DNA of 64,000 nt. It comes from Salinivibrio kushneri. Its GTDB lineage: Bacteria > Pseudomonadota > Gammaproteobacteria > Enterobacterales > Vibrionaceae. The position numbers and the translations under genes were made by a program. The notes below the pieces were generated by a model, which worked only from the letters and a program-made list of their open reading frames with translations, did no database searches and was not told where the DNA came from. Where the stretch lies: contig NZ_CP040022.1 in assembly GCF_005280275.1 (NCBI RefSeq), positions 496,001-560,000 on the forward strand, read 5' to 3'. Below, piece by piece: positions 18,347 to 27,458 of this stretch; within the stretch, counting starts at the first letter, position 1; each line of letters starts with the position of its first letter.

Positions 18347-19342
18347 TTACAGAGCGTCTTTTACTTTTTCAGCGACGTCACTGGGCACCCATTGTGTCCA
18401 AATGTCTTCATGATTAATGAGGAAGTTGGTCATCGCATATTCCCCATCGGCCTGGTTGTCCTCCATCCAGGCGAGTAAACCATTCATTTGGTCATTGGTA
18501 AAACCACGTTGTTTTAAATATGTCAGCGCCTCGGGGGCGCGAGTAGCAAAGCGTTCTGTTACTACGGTATCGACGTCAGCCGCCGGATACATGGTCGCTT
18601 TCGGATCCATACAATCATTGGCGGTAATACAGTCTTTGTAATGCTGTACGTCTGTACCTGTTTCAAAGTCCACCTTGACCATATCATATTTACCCAATAC
18701 CGCTGTCGGTGCCCAGTAATAACCGAACCACGCTTCTTCGCGTTCGTAAGCTTTGGCGATTGAGCCGGCAAGGCCTGCACCAGAGCCCGGATCGACAATT
18801 TCAAAGCCGCTGTCAGCCAGATCTAAAGCCTCAAATTGGTTTTCTGAGGTAATTTGGCAGCTCCAGCCCGCGGGGCAGCCATAAAAAGCAGACTTTGAGG
18901 CATCTTCTGGGTGGGGAAATAAATCAGCGTTCGCTTTGATCCCTGAAATAGTCTTCAGTTCAGGATGCTTTTCGACCATATAACGCGGGATCCAAAAGCC
19001 TTCTTCGCCGCCTTCAACAAATGCACTACCTGCGTAGCGAACTCGCCCTTCATCGATACCGCGTTGTAGGCCTTCGCGCATCGAGTTACTCCAAAACTCG
19101 GGCGCAATGTCGGGTTCACCTTTTTCAATCATCGAGGTGCCCGTTGGCATGGTATCACCAGGCACAAGCTCAGCATCGCAGCCGTAGCCATGCTCTAAAA
19201 TAAACTGATCAATGTTGGCAATCAGGCTGGCAGAGTTCCAATTCATGTCAGCGATGGTGACTTTGCCACAGGCGTGATCATCTGCGCTGGCCGGTAATGC
19301 CGAGAGCGAGAGAATAGCGGCTGAGAGTAATCGTTTGTACAT
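18347..19342 (-). CDS. proX: Glycine betaine/proline ABC transporter, periplasmic binding protein
   Basis: 331 residues from the ATG at 19340-19342, behind GGAAAGGAAG. The first ~20 residues (MYKRLLSAAILSLSALPASA) form a signal peptide ending in ASA-DD. The mature protein belongs to the OpuAC/ProX group, with KVTIADMNWNSASLIANIDQ near its start and several Trp-containing stretches (PEFWSNSMREG, AGWSCQ, WFGYYWAPTA) suited to an aromatic cage for trimethylammonium compounds. It delivers betaine to ProWV. First gene of the operon and the farthest from the terminator. ProXWV systems are osmotically induced; no specific control site was seen here. Confidence 0.95.
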   Translation of the reverse strand: MYKRLLSAAILSLSALPASADDHACGKVTIADMNWNSASLIANIDQFILEHGYGCDAELVPGDTMPTGTSMIEKGEPDIAPEFWSNSMREGLQRGIDEGRVRYAGSAFVEGGEEGFWIPRYMVEKHPELKTISGIKANADLFPHPEDASKSAFYGCPAGWSCQITSENQFEALDLADSGFEIVDPGSGAGLAGSIAKAYEREEAWFGYYWAPTAVLGKYDMVKVDFETGTDVQHYKDCITANDCMDPKATMYPAADVDTVVTERFATRAPEALTYLKQRGFTNDQMNGLLAWMEDNQADGEYAMTNFLINHEDIWTQWVPSDVAEKVKDAL

Positions 19343-19508
19343 ATGCTTCCTTTCCTTTTCAAACATGCGTTCCAAATAATATTAGACCACTAATTAAATT
19401 GTTAGGAGGATAATGCGGCACAAGTCTCATTTTTCGTTTTCTTAAATCGATATTTGCGCCTAACGCCCTCCACTACGTGATACAAATCATTAGAGATCTA
19501 CTGAGTGA

Positions 19509-20048
19509 TCACTTGATGAGTGACAAAAACGCTTTAAAGTCTGGCCCCCCTGCGTGTTGTTGCCATTCAAACAACAAGGCTTCGACCACGGTGACCCAGG
19601 CGCCATGCTGTTGCATCATCGTGATGCCACTTTGGTAGTGAGCAGGCTGACAGGATGACGTCGCATCGGTGACAAGGTGCACATGATAGTGATGGCGAAG
19701 TAGATCACAGGCGGTTTGATACACACAAACATGTGTCTCAATGCCACATAAAATCACTTGTTTGCGGTTAAGTGAATTCAGTACCTGCTCAACTTGCGGC
19801 TCGGCAAAAGCACTAAATGTATGCTTAGCTATCGGCGTGTTGTCTGGCATGAGGTCAGCGAGTGCTGGCGTTGTTGCGCCAAGCTTTTCAGGCAATTGTT
19901 CTACCCAAACGACAGGTATATCGAAGTGTTGGCACCCACGTAATAGTTGAGCCACGTTTTGGTGTAATTCCTCGCTTCCCACTACTTTTTGCGCCAACTT
20001 GCCTTGCATATCAATCAACAAAACGACGGCATTTTCGGTGTTAATCAT
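19509..20048 (-). CDS. Isochorismatase-family cysteine hydrolase
   Basis: 179 residues. The catalytic triad of the family is visible: Asp in VLLIDMQGKL, Lys in IAKHTFSAF and Cys in GIETHVCVYQTA with the preceding cis-peptide region. Members hydrolyse amide or ester bonds of small metabolites; the substrate is not known, and the protein lacks extra domains, so true isochorismate cleavage is not implied. ATG behind GGGGGA. It is transcribed away from a DMT transporter across a 159-base region with two near-identical palindromes, which suggests shared control. Confidence 0.85.
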   Translation of the reverse strand: MINTENAVVLLIDMQGKLAQKVVGSEELHQNVAQLLRGCQHFDIPVVWVEQLPEKLGATTPALADLMPDNTPIAKHTFSAFAEPQVEQVLNSLNRKQVILCGIETHVCVYQTACDLLRHHYHVHLVTDATSSCQPAHYQSGITMMQQHGAWVTVVEALLFEWQQHAGGPDFKAFLSLIK

Positions 20049-20128
20049 TCTAGTATCCCCCTGTTTTACCGATAAATAAGCATAGCAGCTCTACATGATT
20101 ACGCTGGCGTTCTTCGCCCACAACCATT

Positions 20129-20146
20129 TATCTTTTTGTAAAGATA
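20129..20146. promoter_or_regulatory. Palindromic operator-like site 1 (TATCTTT-TTGT-AAAGATA)
   Basis: Perfect 7-4-7 inverted repeat between the divergent isochorismatase-like and DMT transporter genes. It recurs 47 bases downstream. The cognate regulator is unknown; no regulator gene is adjacent. Confidence 0.6.
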
Positions 20147-20175
20147 CTTGATGCTGATCAATTTGTCGGCTAATC

Positions 20176-20193
20176 TATCTTCACATAAAGATA
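20176..20193. promoter_or_regulatory. Palindromic operator-like site 2 (TATCTTC-ACAT-AAAGATA)
   Basis: Same palindrome as site 1 with one arm mismatch. It is centred 47 bases from site 1 and ends 14 bases before the DMT transporter start, where a bound protein would block transcription or translation. Confidence 0.6.
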
Positions 20194-20207
20194 AATGGAG
20201 ACAGGTG

Positions 20208-21077
20208 ATGCATTATTTTATTGCGATTCTCGCCCCCATTTTTTGGGGAAGTACTTATTCGGCAGTTGCATTGTACTTGGGGGATCTTTCCCCTTACTGG
20301 ATGGCGGTCTGGCGGGCGCTGCCTGCCGGGATCTTAATGCTGTTGATCAGTCGCCGTGGTTTACCCTTGAGTTTGCCGAGAATGCTCGCAGTGAGCTTTT
20401 TCAATATTGCTGCTTTCTTTTTACTGTTATTTATCGCGGCATATCGACTACCGGGCGCAGTGGCGGGCACGTTAGGGGCCACCTTACCGCTCGTTCTGAT
20501 GCTCTTGCAGTGGTTAACGGAGGGAAAACGGCCAGAGCCTAAGCTGCTTAGCTTGGCATTACTTGGGCTTGTCGGGGTGGGATTGTTGCTTAACCCGTCC
20601 ACAAACATAGACTGGGTAGGGGCGGGCGCCATGCTGTTAGCAACCTTCTTTGTCGCACAGTCAACATTGTGGATGAAGCGATGGGAAGCCAAAGATATCT
20701 TTGGTTTGACCGCGTGGCAGTTGGTACTGGGTGGTGCGATGTTAATCCCCTTTGCCTGGAGCCTAGCAGGGCCACCACAAGCGCCAACTCTGCACGCGGT
20801 GCCAGGTTTAATATGGGTGATTGTGCTCAATACGGCTGTCGGTTATTGGGCCTATATCCGCTCTATTACCGTGCTAGGGCCTAATCGCCAATCGATTATC
20901 ATGTTCCTTAATCCGCTCACGGCCGTGACCCTAGGGGTACTCTGGATTGACGAGACGCTACAACCGCTTCAGTGGTTGGGTATTGCGATGATTCTCGCGT
21001 CTCTATTGTGGATGAAATTCTCCGATAAGTTAACGCTATCGCGCAGTGCGAAAACGGCGGCGGCTCCCTCACGATAG
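20208..21077 (+). CDS. EamA/DMT-family transporter
   Basis: 289 residues from the ATG at 20208, which has GGAG seven bases upstream; an upstream in-frame ATG lies before the operator sites and is unlikely. About ten hydrophobic segments form two EamA repeats, with FIAILAPIFWGSTYSAVALYL opening the first and VILNTAVGYWAYIRSITVLGP in the second. DMT proteins of this kind export or import small metabolites; the substrate is unknown. It is divergent from the isochorismatase-like hydrolase, with two palindromes in the shared promoter region, so the pair may handle the same compound. Confidence 0.88.
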   Translation: MHYFIAILAPIFWGSTYSAVALYLGDLSPYWMAVWRALPAGILMLLISRRGLPLSLPRMLAVSFFNIAAFFLLLFIAAYRLPGAVAGTLGATLPLVLMLLQWLTEGKRPEPKLLSLALLGLVGVGLLLNPSTNIDWVGAGAMLLATFFVAQSTLWMKRWEAKDIFGLTAWQLVLGGAMLIPFAWSLAGPPQAPTLHAVPGLIWVIVLNTAVGYWAYIRSITVLGPNRQSIIMFLNPLTAVTLGVLWIDETLQPLQWLGIAMILASLLWMKFSDKLTLSRSAKTAAAPSR

Positions 21078-21100
21078 TGGGAGAGGGAATCGCACTATTA

Positions 21101-22084
21101 CTAATAGCGATAGTGCACGGTCCAGGACACGTAACTATAAGTGTTATCGATCGCTTGCTCATAATCCTTGGTATGCAGTACGACGCTGATATCCGTGCCC
21201 CAGCGGGGTTGATAAAACGCCACGCCCGCTGCGGCACTGGCTTGCCAGTGGGTCATGTCGATATCTGCATTTTCTGGCGGTTTATCGCCATTGATGGTGA
21301 TGTCATTGGCACGATAGCGTCCTTGGATAGCGGTATACAAGAAGGCGCCTTTTTCACTGGCTTCAAACAAGCGGCTATCGAGGTGCCGGCCAGGCTCGAA
21401 GCTAATGCCACCGTAGGTGTTAGCAAGATCCAGCCCCACTCGGTAGCTAAGGCCTGCTGACAACTCACTACGGAAGTTGCCGATATCCGCTCGGCCTGTC
21501 ACCCCCCATTCTTGATGCTCGCTACGGTGTAAAAGCTGGTGGCGTTCATAGGCAAGCTGCGCCACTGGGGTATTTTCCACTTGATAGTCCCAGCCTTTTG
21601 GGTCGGGCGAGTCGATGAGGTCATGAACGTAAGACTGTCCTTCTTCGGTTTGTGAGGCGGGGCCAACCATACCAAGCATCAGTGACCACTTATCGACCCG
21701 TTCTGGCGTCTGCTGGTAGAGACCGGGCTCGATAAATATCAACCCTGCATAAGGACGTTCCTCGGGTTGAGGTGTGGTATAGGTAATATCATTGGGCGTC
21801 CACATCATTTGCCCAATATCCACACTCCAGCCTTGCCTTGCTGCTTCATTGAGCGGAAGTTGCTCGGCAAACCAACGAATCGGCTTAACCGATGTGGCGC
21901 GCAAATCATCAGACCAATCCGCATGCCAGTGAGCATAAACGCCGCTGGTGTATTGGTTGTCGACCCCCAATGGGCTGTCGTTTTCAATCGTTAATCCAAA
22001 GCCAGCCGCCAAGGCTGCACTTGGCGCAAGTAGCAAAGTGGGAAACAGTAAAATAGTGCCACTGATCACGCGAGACGGTGTCAT
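21101..22084 (-). CDS. LpxR-like outer-membrane lipid A deacylase family protein
   Basis: 327 residues. A signal peptide (about 1-26, ending in ALAAG) is followed by a beta-barrel with the DUF2219/LpxR signature LTIENDSPLGVDNQYTSGVY. It holds the Asn-Asp pair and Thr equivalent to residues used by LpxR to bind calcium and act. LpxR removes the 3'-acyloxyacyl chains of lipid A in the outer membrane. The barrel ends in an aromatic residue (SYVSWTVHYRY), as expected for BAM-assembled proteins. Activity on lipid A is inferred from family. It is convergent with the DMT gene and ends 23 bases from it. Confidence 0.82.
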   Translation of the reverse strand: MTPSRVISGTILLFPTLLLAPSAALAAGFGLTIENDSPLGVDNQYTSGVYAHWHADWSDDLRATSVKPIRWFAEQLPLNEAARQGWSVDIGQMMWTPNDITYTTPQPEERPYAGLIFIEPGLYQQTPERVDKWSLMLGMVGPASQTEEGQSYVHDLIDSPDPKGWDYQVENTPVAQLAYERHQLLHRSEHQEWGVTGRADIGNFRSELSAGLSYRVGLDLANTYGGISFEPGRHLDSRLFEASEKGAFLYTAIQGRYRANDITINGDKPPENADIDMTHWQASAAAGVAFYQPRWGTDISVVLHTKDYEQAIDNTYSYVSWTVHYRY

Positions 22085-22222
22085 TCACATCCTCATTGAG
22101 TTGCATCTTCAATGCGAGGCTCTCAGTATGAGTAAAAACGCAGGCTGACACCAGATGAGAAAGGTCAATATCTTGTGAAAGGGTGGTAAGCCGTCAATCA
22201 ACGATGAAAAGGAACTGTCAAC

Positions 22223-23053
22223 ATGTCAGTGTTTGTAACTGCCGAGTGGCTGGCCCAACGCCTTGATACCGTGATCCCTGTCGATGCCAGTTGGTTTATG
22301 CCAGATGTATCGAGAGACGGCTTTCAAGAGTGGCAACAACGGCGGATTCCGGGCGCCGTGTATTTCGACTTCGACGGTCGTATTAAGGATTCTGCCTCGA
22401 GCTTGCCCCATATGCTGCCTGATGAGGACAGCTTCGCCCAGCAGATGGGCGCACTAGGCATTGCGTCGCAAGACACCTTGGTGGTGTATGATACCCAAGG
22501 ATTGTTTTCAGCGGCGCGGGCATGGTGGATGTGCAAGGTGATGGGTCATCAAGATGTGTTTATCCTGAATGGTGGCCTACCTGCATGGATGGCCTCAGAG
22601 GGGCTGATTGATAACACCCCGCCGCAGCCACGTGTCGAAGCGACCTATCAGACGCAGTTTAAACCCTACCGCTATATGGATGGTGCCACCTTGGCAGACA
22701 AACTCGCCGTGATGAATGTGATTGATGTGCGTCCTGAAACGCGCTTTTATGGCGATGTCCCTGAACCGAGAGAGGGTGTGCGTAGCGGCCATATGCCAGG
22801 CGCAACCAACCTCCCTTTTGCCAACTTGACTGACCCACGTGGCTTTGTGATCAGTGAGGGTGAAGCACGAACGATTTTGTTACCTCACTTAAGCGATACG
22901 CGGGTCAACGTGGCGAGCTGTGGCTCGGGGGTTACCGCGTGCATCTTGGCCGCTGTCGCTGAGCACTATTTTGCCTACCCTGTGGCGGTTTACGATGGTT
23001 CATGGACCGAATGGGGCGGGCACTCACACTGGCCCGTTGTCAAAGCAGGTTAA
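22223..23053 (+). CDS. sseA: 3-mercaptopyruvate sulfurtransferase
   Basis: 276 residues with two rhodanese domains. The catalytic loop CGSGVTAC (Cys at about 234) is the mercaptopyruvate-sulfurtransferase type (CG[S/T]GVTA) rather than the CRKGVTA loop of thiosulfate sulfurtransferases. The N-terminal rhodanese domain is inactive, as is usual. It transfers sulfur from 3-mercaptopyruvate to cyanide or thiols in the cytoplasm. ATG preceded by AAGGAA. It is a single gene. Confidence 0.92.
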   Translation: MSVFVTAEWLAQRLDTVIPVDASWFMPDVSRDGFQEWQQRRIPGAVYFDFDGRIKDSASSLPHMLPDEDSFAQQMGALGIASQDTLVVYDTQGLFSAARAWWMCKVMGHQDVFILNGGLPAWMASEGLIDNTPPQPRVEATYQTQFKPYRYMDGATLADKLAVMNVIDVRPETRFYGDVPEPREGVRSGHMPGATNLPFANLTDPRGFVISEGEARTILLPHLSDTRVNVASCGSGVTACILAAVAEHYFAYPVAVYDGSWTEWGGHSHWPVVKAG

Positions 23054-23303
23054 TCCGCAAGCAACGACAAGGAGGTGTGTCACAAGATTGACTTGAGAGT
23101 GATCTATGTCACTATCTGACAAGTGTGCTAATGATATATCGATACATTAATTAATATTATTTTACATAGTAGTGTGTTTTTTGTGCGGTTAGTCGGCCGG
23201 TTAATGGTAAATAGCGCTTGGCTTGCCATGATTAAATCAACAAGCGCTTCGAGGTTATCAAGCACAAACATACCCCATATAGCGATGAAAATCGGAGTAT
23301 CAC

Positions 23304-24971
23304 TTGTCTCAAAACCTTGCTACCGTCAGTCAACGAGCTTTGCTACCTGAACGTATAGCCAGCCTCATCAATGCGCTTTCTAGCGGCGTGTACGAACGCG
23401 AACATACTATCAAGATGTGTTTGTTGGCGGCGCTTGCCGGTGAAAGTATCTTCTTACTGGGTCCGCCAGGGATTGCGAAAAGTTATATCGCTAAACGATT
23501 GATTGAGGCATTTGATAACAGCCAGTTTTTTGAATACTTGATGACTCGATTTTCCACGCCGGAAGAAGTATTTGGCCCGCTCTCGATTCAGGCGCTGAAA
23601 GATGAAGGTAAATATGTACGCTTGACCGATGGCTATTTGCCCAATGCCGACGTGGTCTTCTTGGACGAAATATGGAAAGCAGGGCCGGCGATCCTCAACA
23701 CCTTGCTGACCGTGGTCAACGAACGCACCTTCAAAAATGGCGAGCATGTTTATCCTGTTCCTATGCGTTTATTAGTGACCGCGTCCAACGAATTACCCGA
23801 GCCGGACAGTGGGCTCGATGCCTTGTACGATCGCATGTTGCTACGAGTGTTCGTCAATCGGATCCAAGAGAAGAAAAACTTCAAACTGATGCTTACCGAG
23901 CCCAGCCAGGATGAGGCAACGGTGGCCGATAAGTTGAAAATTAGCCATCAAGAATATCAGCATTGGCAGACTATTATTCCCACACTGGATCTGCCCGATG
24001 CGATATTCGAAAAACTCTACACCCTAAAACAACGGGTAGAAAATGCCGGCAGTGAGCAATCACAGTTTGATCCAAGTGAGCTTTATGTGTCGGATCGCCG
24101 GTGGAAAAAAGCAGTGCGTTTGCTAAAAGCGGCCGCTTTTTTCAATGGTCGTGACGAAGTCGCTCCACTGGACTTATTGTTACTGGAAGACTGTCTATGG
24201 CATAGCCCAGAATCGCGCGATGTAGTGCAAACCGTGATGCAGGCATTTGCCAAAGAGGTGCTGTTCGATCAACAAGAAGTACTCGCCTTGATCGATGACG
24301 TCAAAGTGGCGTTAGAAGAGATTGAGCAAGATACGGCTGAGGCGCTGACTTATAGACAAGAGACGGCCACCGCTGGACTCACGCGCAAAGCAATGATTGA
24401 CGTGAGTCAGTCGCCTCGCTTCACGGTCAACCAAAGTCGAGACTTGGTGCGTTTTGTCCTACTTAGGGCCAACCCATCGGTGTCAGAGCAAGAAAAAGGT
24501 GACAGTCGCTGGGTGTATCTCGATGCGGCCGACATTGAGAAAAAGTTGAAAACAGGCAGCACAGACTTGTATGGCTATGTGAATAAAAACAATCACCTGT
24601 GCCGGCTCACGTTAGAGTGGGATGCGCAGCACGCCTTGGTCATTAAAGATATCGCTAATCGGCCGGTGCCGATGGCCTTGGTGGGGGTTAACGATCCCAG
24701 CGAATCGCAGCTAGCAGATTGGAAGCAACAAACCGATCAGGCGCTTGAGCAATTGCAACACGCACAGTTTTTAATTCGTCGCGCGCGCAGTCAACTCAAT
24801 GCTGGGTTACCGCATTTATTTGCGCAACCGGATCTGCTGGAAATCGCGTCAGCGAGTTTGGTAGATGTTGAACATGAGGTTAAAACGCAGATCGATAACC
24901 TAGAGCGCCAAGTTAATCGTTTAGCGCGCTTAGGTGAGTTCTTCTCAGGGGCGAGCCATGCTGAGTGCTGA
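23304..24971 (+). CDS. ravA: MoxR-type AAA+ ATPase RavA
   Basis: 555 residues, longer than E. coli RavA (about 500). The start is TTG behind CGGAG. AAA+ motifs: Walker A FLLGPPGIAKS, Walker B VVFLDEIWKA and sensor 1 LLVTASNELPEPDSGLDALYDRM. The C-terminal third (about 350-555) holds the LARA-type and helical regions. RavA forms hexamers and works with ViaA; in E. coli it binds the inducible lysine decarboxylase and acts on respiratory complexes or phospholipids. The downstream viaA overlaps by 14 bases, so the pair is translationally coupled. Confidence 0.95.
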   Translation: MSQNLATVSQRALLPERIASLINALSSGVYEREHTIKMCLLAALAGESIFLLGPPGIAKSYIAKRLIEAFDNSQFFEYLMTRFSTPEEVFGPLSIQALKDEGKYVRLTDGYLPNADVVFLDEIWKAGPAILNTLLTVVNERTFKNGEHVYPVPMRLLVTASNELPEPDSGLDALYDRMLLRVFVNRIQEKKNFKLMLTEPSQDEATVADKLKISHQEYQHWQTIIPTLDLPDAIFEKLYTLKQRVENAGSEQSQFDPSELYVSDRRWKKAVRLLKAAAFFNGRDEVAPLDLLLLEDCLWHSPESRDVVQTVMQAFAKEVLFDQQEVLALIDDVKVALEEIEQDTAEALTYRQETATAGLTRKAMIDVSQSPRFTVNQSRDLVRFVLLRANPSVSEQEKGDSRWVYLDAADIEKKLKTGSTDLYGYVNKNNHLCRLTLEWDAQHALVIKDIANRPVPMALVGVNDPSESQLADWKQQTDQALEQLQHAQFLIRRARSQLNAGLPHLFAQPDLLEIASASLVDVEHEVKTQIDNLERQVNRLARLGEFFSGASHAEC

Positions 24972-26436
24972 GAGCCTGAATATGGGGTTGATGCTCGCCG
25001 AGTCTGGGTTACTGGATGCGGCGATGACAGAGTTGATGTCTCACCCCCAGTTGCTGGTGTTGACGGAACGAAGCCCTGCGATTAAGCGAGCCGTAAAAAA
25101 ACAGCTTCACCGCTGGCGAGGGCAAACAAAACGCAAGCTGGTGCAGCAAGGGTTGTCAGCCTCCCTGAAGCAAGAAATTCAATACTACGAGCAGGCCACC
25201 GAAAAAACCGCACGCGCGTTTGAAAAAGAGATTGATACCTTACTGAGTCAGTTAAAATCGGTCTCTTCGTTCTATCCGCAGGCGGAAAAGCTCGCCGCCC
25301 ATCAAGCTCAGCACGCCGACCCGATGTTTCAGTCGTACTTTTGCAACAAATGGCATGCGCATTTAAAAGCGGAAATACAAAAAAATCAGTCCGACAGTGT
25401 TGAGGCGCAAAAACAAAAGCTACTTGAAGACTTGTATCGGCGAATAGCCACCTATCAGCAAATGGATGGTGTCGATCAGTCGGGCGATATCAGCAAAGTG
25501 GGACGGCTGTGGGATATGGCGGCAAGCTCTCTTTCTCAGCAAGACGTCACCTTGCTTAAACGGTTTATTGCGTTTCTAGAGAAAAACCCGGAGCTTCAAG
25601 CTATTGCGGAACAACTCGGGCGCATGGCCAATCAGGTGAATCTTTCTGGGCCCAGCCAACAGCCCACTGAAACCCTGAAAACCAAACCAGAGCGCCAGGT
25701 GGATGTGCCGGACGATATCACGGGGATTTGTCAAAGTGATCGGGTTGATCGCTTGTTGCCCAATGAAGCAGTGTTGCTCGCGGATCCGGCGCTTGAAGTG
25801 GTGTTTTACAAGCAACTGGTCGACAAACAGCTCCTTAATTATCAGTTTTCCGGCAAGGCTTATCGTCGAAAAAAAGTCGAGACACAGGCGCCGAGTCAAT
25901 CTAAGCCGGAACAAAAGAAAGGGCCGTTTATCATTGCCGTGGATGCCTCAGGCTCAATGAGTGGTTTTCCAGAGCAGTGTGCTAAAGCCCTCGCGTACGT
26001 GCTGATGCGAATTGCCGCCACCGAGCACCGAGACTGCTACGTGATGCTGTTTTCCACTGACCATATTAGCTACGAGTTAACCGGTGAGCGTGGTTTGCAA
26101 GAAGCGATGAGCTTTCTCTCCTACCGTTTTCATGGCGGCACAGATATGACGCCAGTCATTGATAAAGCGCTCAATCTGATGGAAAGCGATCGCTATCAAA
26201 ACGCCGATCTAGTGGTGGTGTCAGATTTTATCGCGCCTAAGCAATCGGATGCGATGATCAACAAGGTTGAGACACTGAAAGCCAACCACAATCGCTTTCA
26301 TGCCGTCAGCCTGTCCAAATATGGCAATCCCAGCCTAATGGCTATGTTTGATTATTGCTGGCGGTATCAGCCGTCGTTGGGTGGCAGGTTGCTTAATCAG
26401 TGGTGGCCGAGTAAATCACTTACAGCGCAGAAGTAG
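24958..26436 (+). CDS. viaA: VWA-domain protein ViaA, RavA partner
   Basis: 492 residues from the ATG at 24958, 14 bases inside ravA. The N-terminal half is helical and charged. The C-terminal von Willebrand A domain (about 320-490) has an intact MIDAS: DASGSMS, the Thr of GGTDMTPVI and the Asp of VVVSDF. ViaA stimulates the ATPase of RavA, and the pair affects membrane stress and aminoglycoside sensitivity under low oxygen in E. coli (family knowledge). Its 3' end overlaps the convergent eamA gene by 17 bases, which leaves no room for a separate terminator. Confidence 0.95.
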   Translation: MLSAESLNMGLMLAESGLLDAAMTELMSHPQLLVLTERSPAIKRAVKKQLHRWRGQTKRKLVQQGLSASLKQEIQYYEQATEKTARAFEKEIDTLLSQLKSVSSFYPQAEKLAAHQAQHADPMFQSYFCNKWHAHLKAEIQKNQSDSVEAQKQKLLEDLYRRIATYQQMDGVDQSGDISKVGRLWDMAASSLSQQDVTLLKRFIAFLEKNPELQAIAEQLGRMANQVNLSGPSQQPTETLKTKPERQVDVPDDITGICQSDRVDRLLPNEAVLLADPALEVVFYKQLVDKQLLNYQFSGKAYRRKKVETQAPSQSKPEQKKGPFIIAVDASGSMSGFPEQCAKALAYVLMRIAATEHRDCYVMLFSTDHISYELTGERGLQEAMSFLSYRFHGGTDMTPVIDKALNLMESDRYQNADLVVVSDFIAPKQSDAMINKVETLKANHNRFHAVSLSKYGNPSLMAMFDYCWRYQPSLGGRLLNQWWPSKSLTAQK

Positions 26437-27322
26437 GTCTGGCACGGGTTTTTAGTCCCAACCAGCGGCCAATGCGCCGACCTAATACTGACAGGCTCAA
26501 GCCAGTAACAATCAAGGCCGCCCCAATCCACTCGATCAGCGATAAGGATTCTCCCAACCCGATCGATGCGGCCGCCATACCGACAATCGGGATTAATAGC
26601 GCAAACGGGGTGACCGAGGCCGAGGTGTGCTGGTTGAGTAACCATCCCCAGATAGCGAACGCTACCAGTGTAGACAAGTAACCCACATAAGCAATTGATA
26701 TCCATCCGGATAACGGTGTCGCTTGTAATAGCGCAAGAGGTTGATGACTCTCAAACCAGTACGAAAGGGCAAACAGTGGCAGCGGTGGGATTAAGCTGAC
26801 CCAAACCATAAAGTGCATCAGGTTGACGCCTGGCATTTGTTTCATCACCATGTTGGCGATGGCCCAGAAAAAGCCAGCGGCAACGATCATTGCGACCCCT
26901 GTGAGTGTTGCGCTCCCCGTTGACGTGACGAAGAAGAGCCCAAAGCCGACAAAGGCAACAGCAAGTCCGATGCGTTGCGGCAAGGTAATATGTTCTTTAA
27001 GGAGCAGGGCGCTTAACGCAATGGTAAAAATCACTTGTGATTGTAATAGCAACGAGGCGATACCCGCTGAGGCATCGTCCTGCATGGCAATAAACAACAA
27101 ACTAAATTTAATCACGCCCAGGCTTAGTCCTACCGCGAATAGTTGCCAAAGTTTTACCTTAGGACGCGGAATAAAAAATACCGCCGGCAAGGCGACGATA
27201 AAAAATCGTAACCCTGAAAACAAAATGGGTGGGAGGGTTTCCAGCCCAACTTTAATGACGGAAAAGTTGACGCCCCAGATCAGCACCACCAATAAAGCGA
27301 GCAGAACGCTTTTAATGTTCAT
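26420..27322 (-). CDS. eamA: EamA-family metabolite exporter (O-acetylserine/cysteine exporter-like)
   Basis: 300 residues, about ten membrane segments in two EamA repeats. The N-terminal pattern LLALLVVLIWGVNFSVIKVG and the ARPK-like FIPRPKVKLWQLF closely resemble E. coli EamA (YdeD), which exports O-acetylserine and cysteine. Substrate identity here is inference. ATG behind AAGGGAC. It is a single gene, convergent and overlapping with viaA. Confidence 0.82.
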   Translation of the reverse strand: MNIKSVLLALLVVLIWGVNFSVIKVGLETLPPILFSGLRFFIVALPAVFFIPRPKVKLWQLFAVGLSLGVIKFSLLFIAMQDDASAGIASLLLQSQVIFTIALSALLLKEHITLPQRIGLAVAFVGFGLFFVTSTGSATLTGVAMIVAAGFFWAIANMVMKQMPGVNLMHFMVWVSLIPPLPLFALSYWFESHQPLALLQATPLSGWISIAYVGYLSTLVAFAIWGWLLNQHTSASVTPFALLIPIVGMAAASIGLGESLSLIEWIGAALIVTGLSLSVLGRRIGRWLGLKTRARPTSAL

Positions 27323-27397
27323 AGCCAGTCCCTTACTAAGATACCGCTACCCTAGCATGGAAGACTGGCTATCACGAAAAATCTGGCAACCAGAATA

Positions 27398-27429
27398 GAA
27401 AATTGGGCGCTTATTCGGGAATAAGCGCC
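27398..27429 (-). terminator. Terminator of the TrpXYZ-type ABC operon
   Basis: GGCGCTTATTC / GAATAAGCGCC, an 11-bp inverted repeat (27406-27429), followed on the minus strand by CAATTTTC. It lies 29 bases after the stop of the ATPase gene. Confidence 0.75.
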
Positions 27430-27458
27430 GTCTGTTGTCCTTGAAGTGAAAGACTGTG

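Noticed and set aside
21064-21115. Terminator between the DMT gene and the lpxR-like gene
   Set aside because: The hairpin around 21064-21083 has bulges and no T-run, and a GCACTAT/ATAGTGC repeat overlaps the lpxR-like 3' end, so neither supports a clear terminator.
23454-23747. Long open frames antisense to ravA and to other large genes
   Set aside because: They are mirror-strand shadows of strong coding regions without ribosome sites or domain matches.
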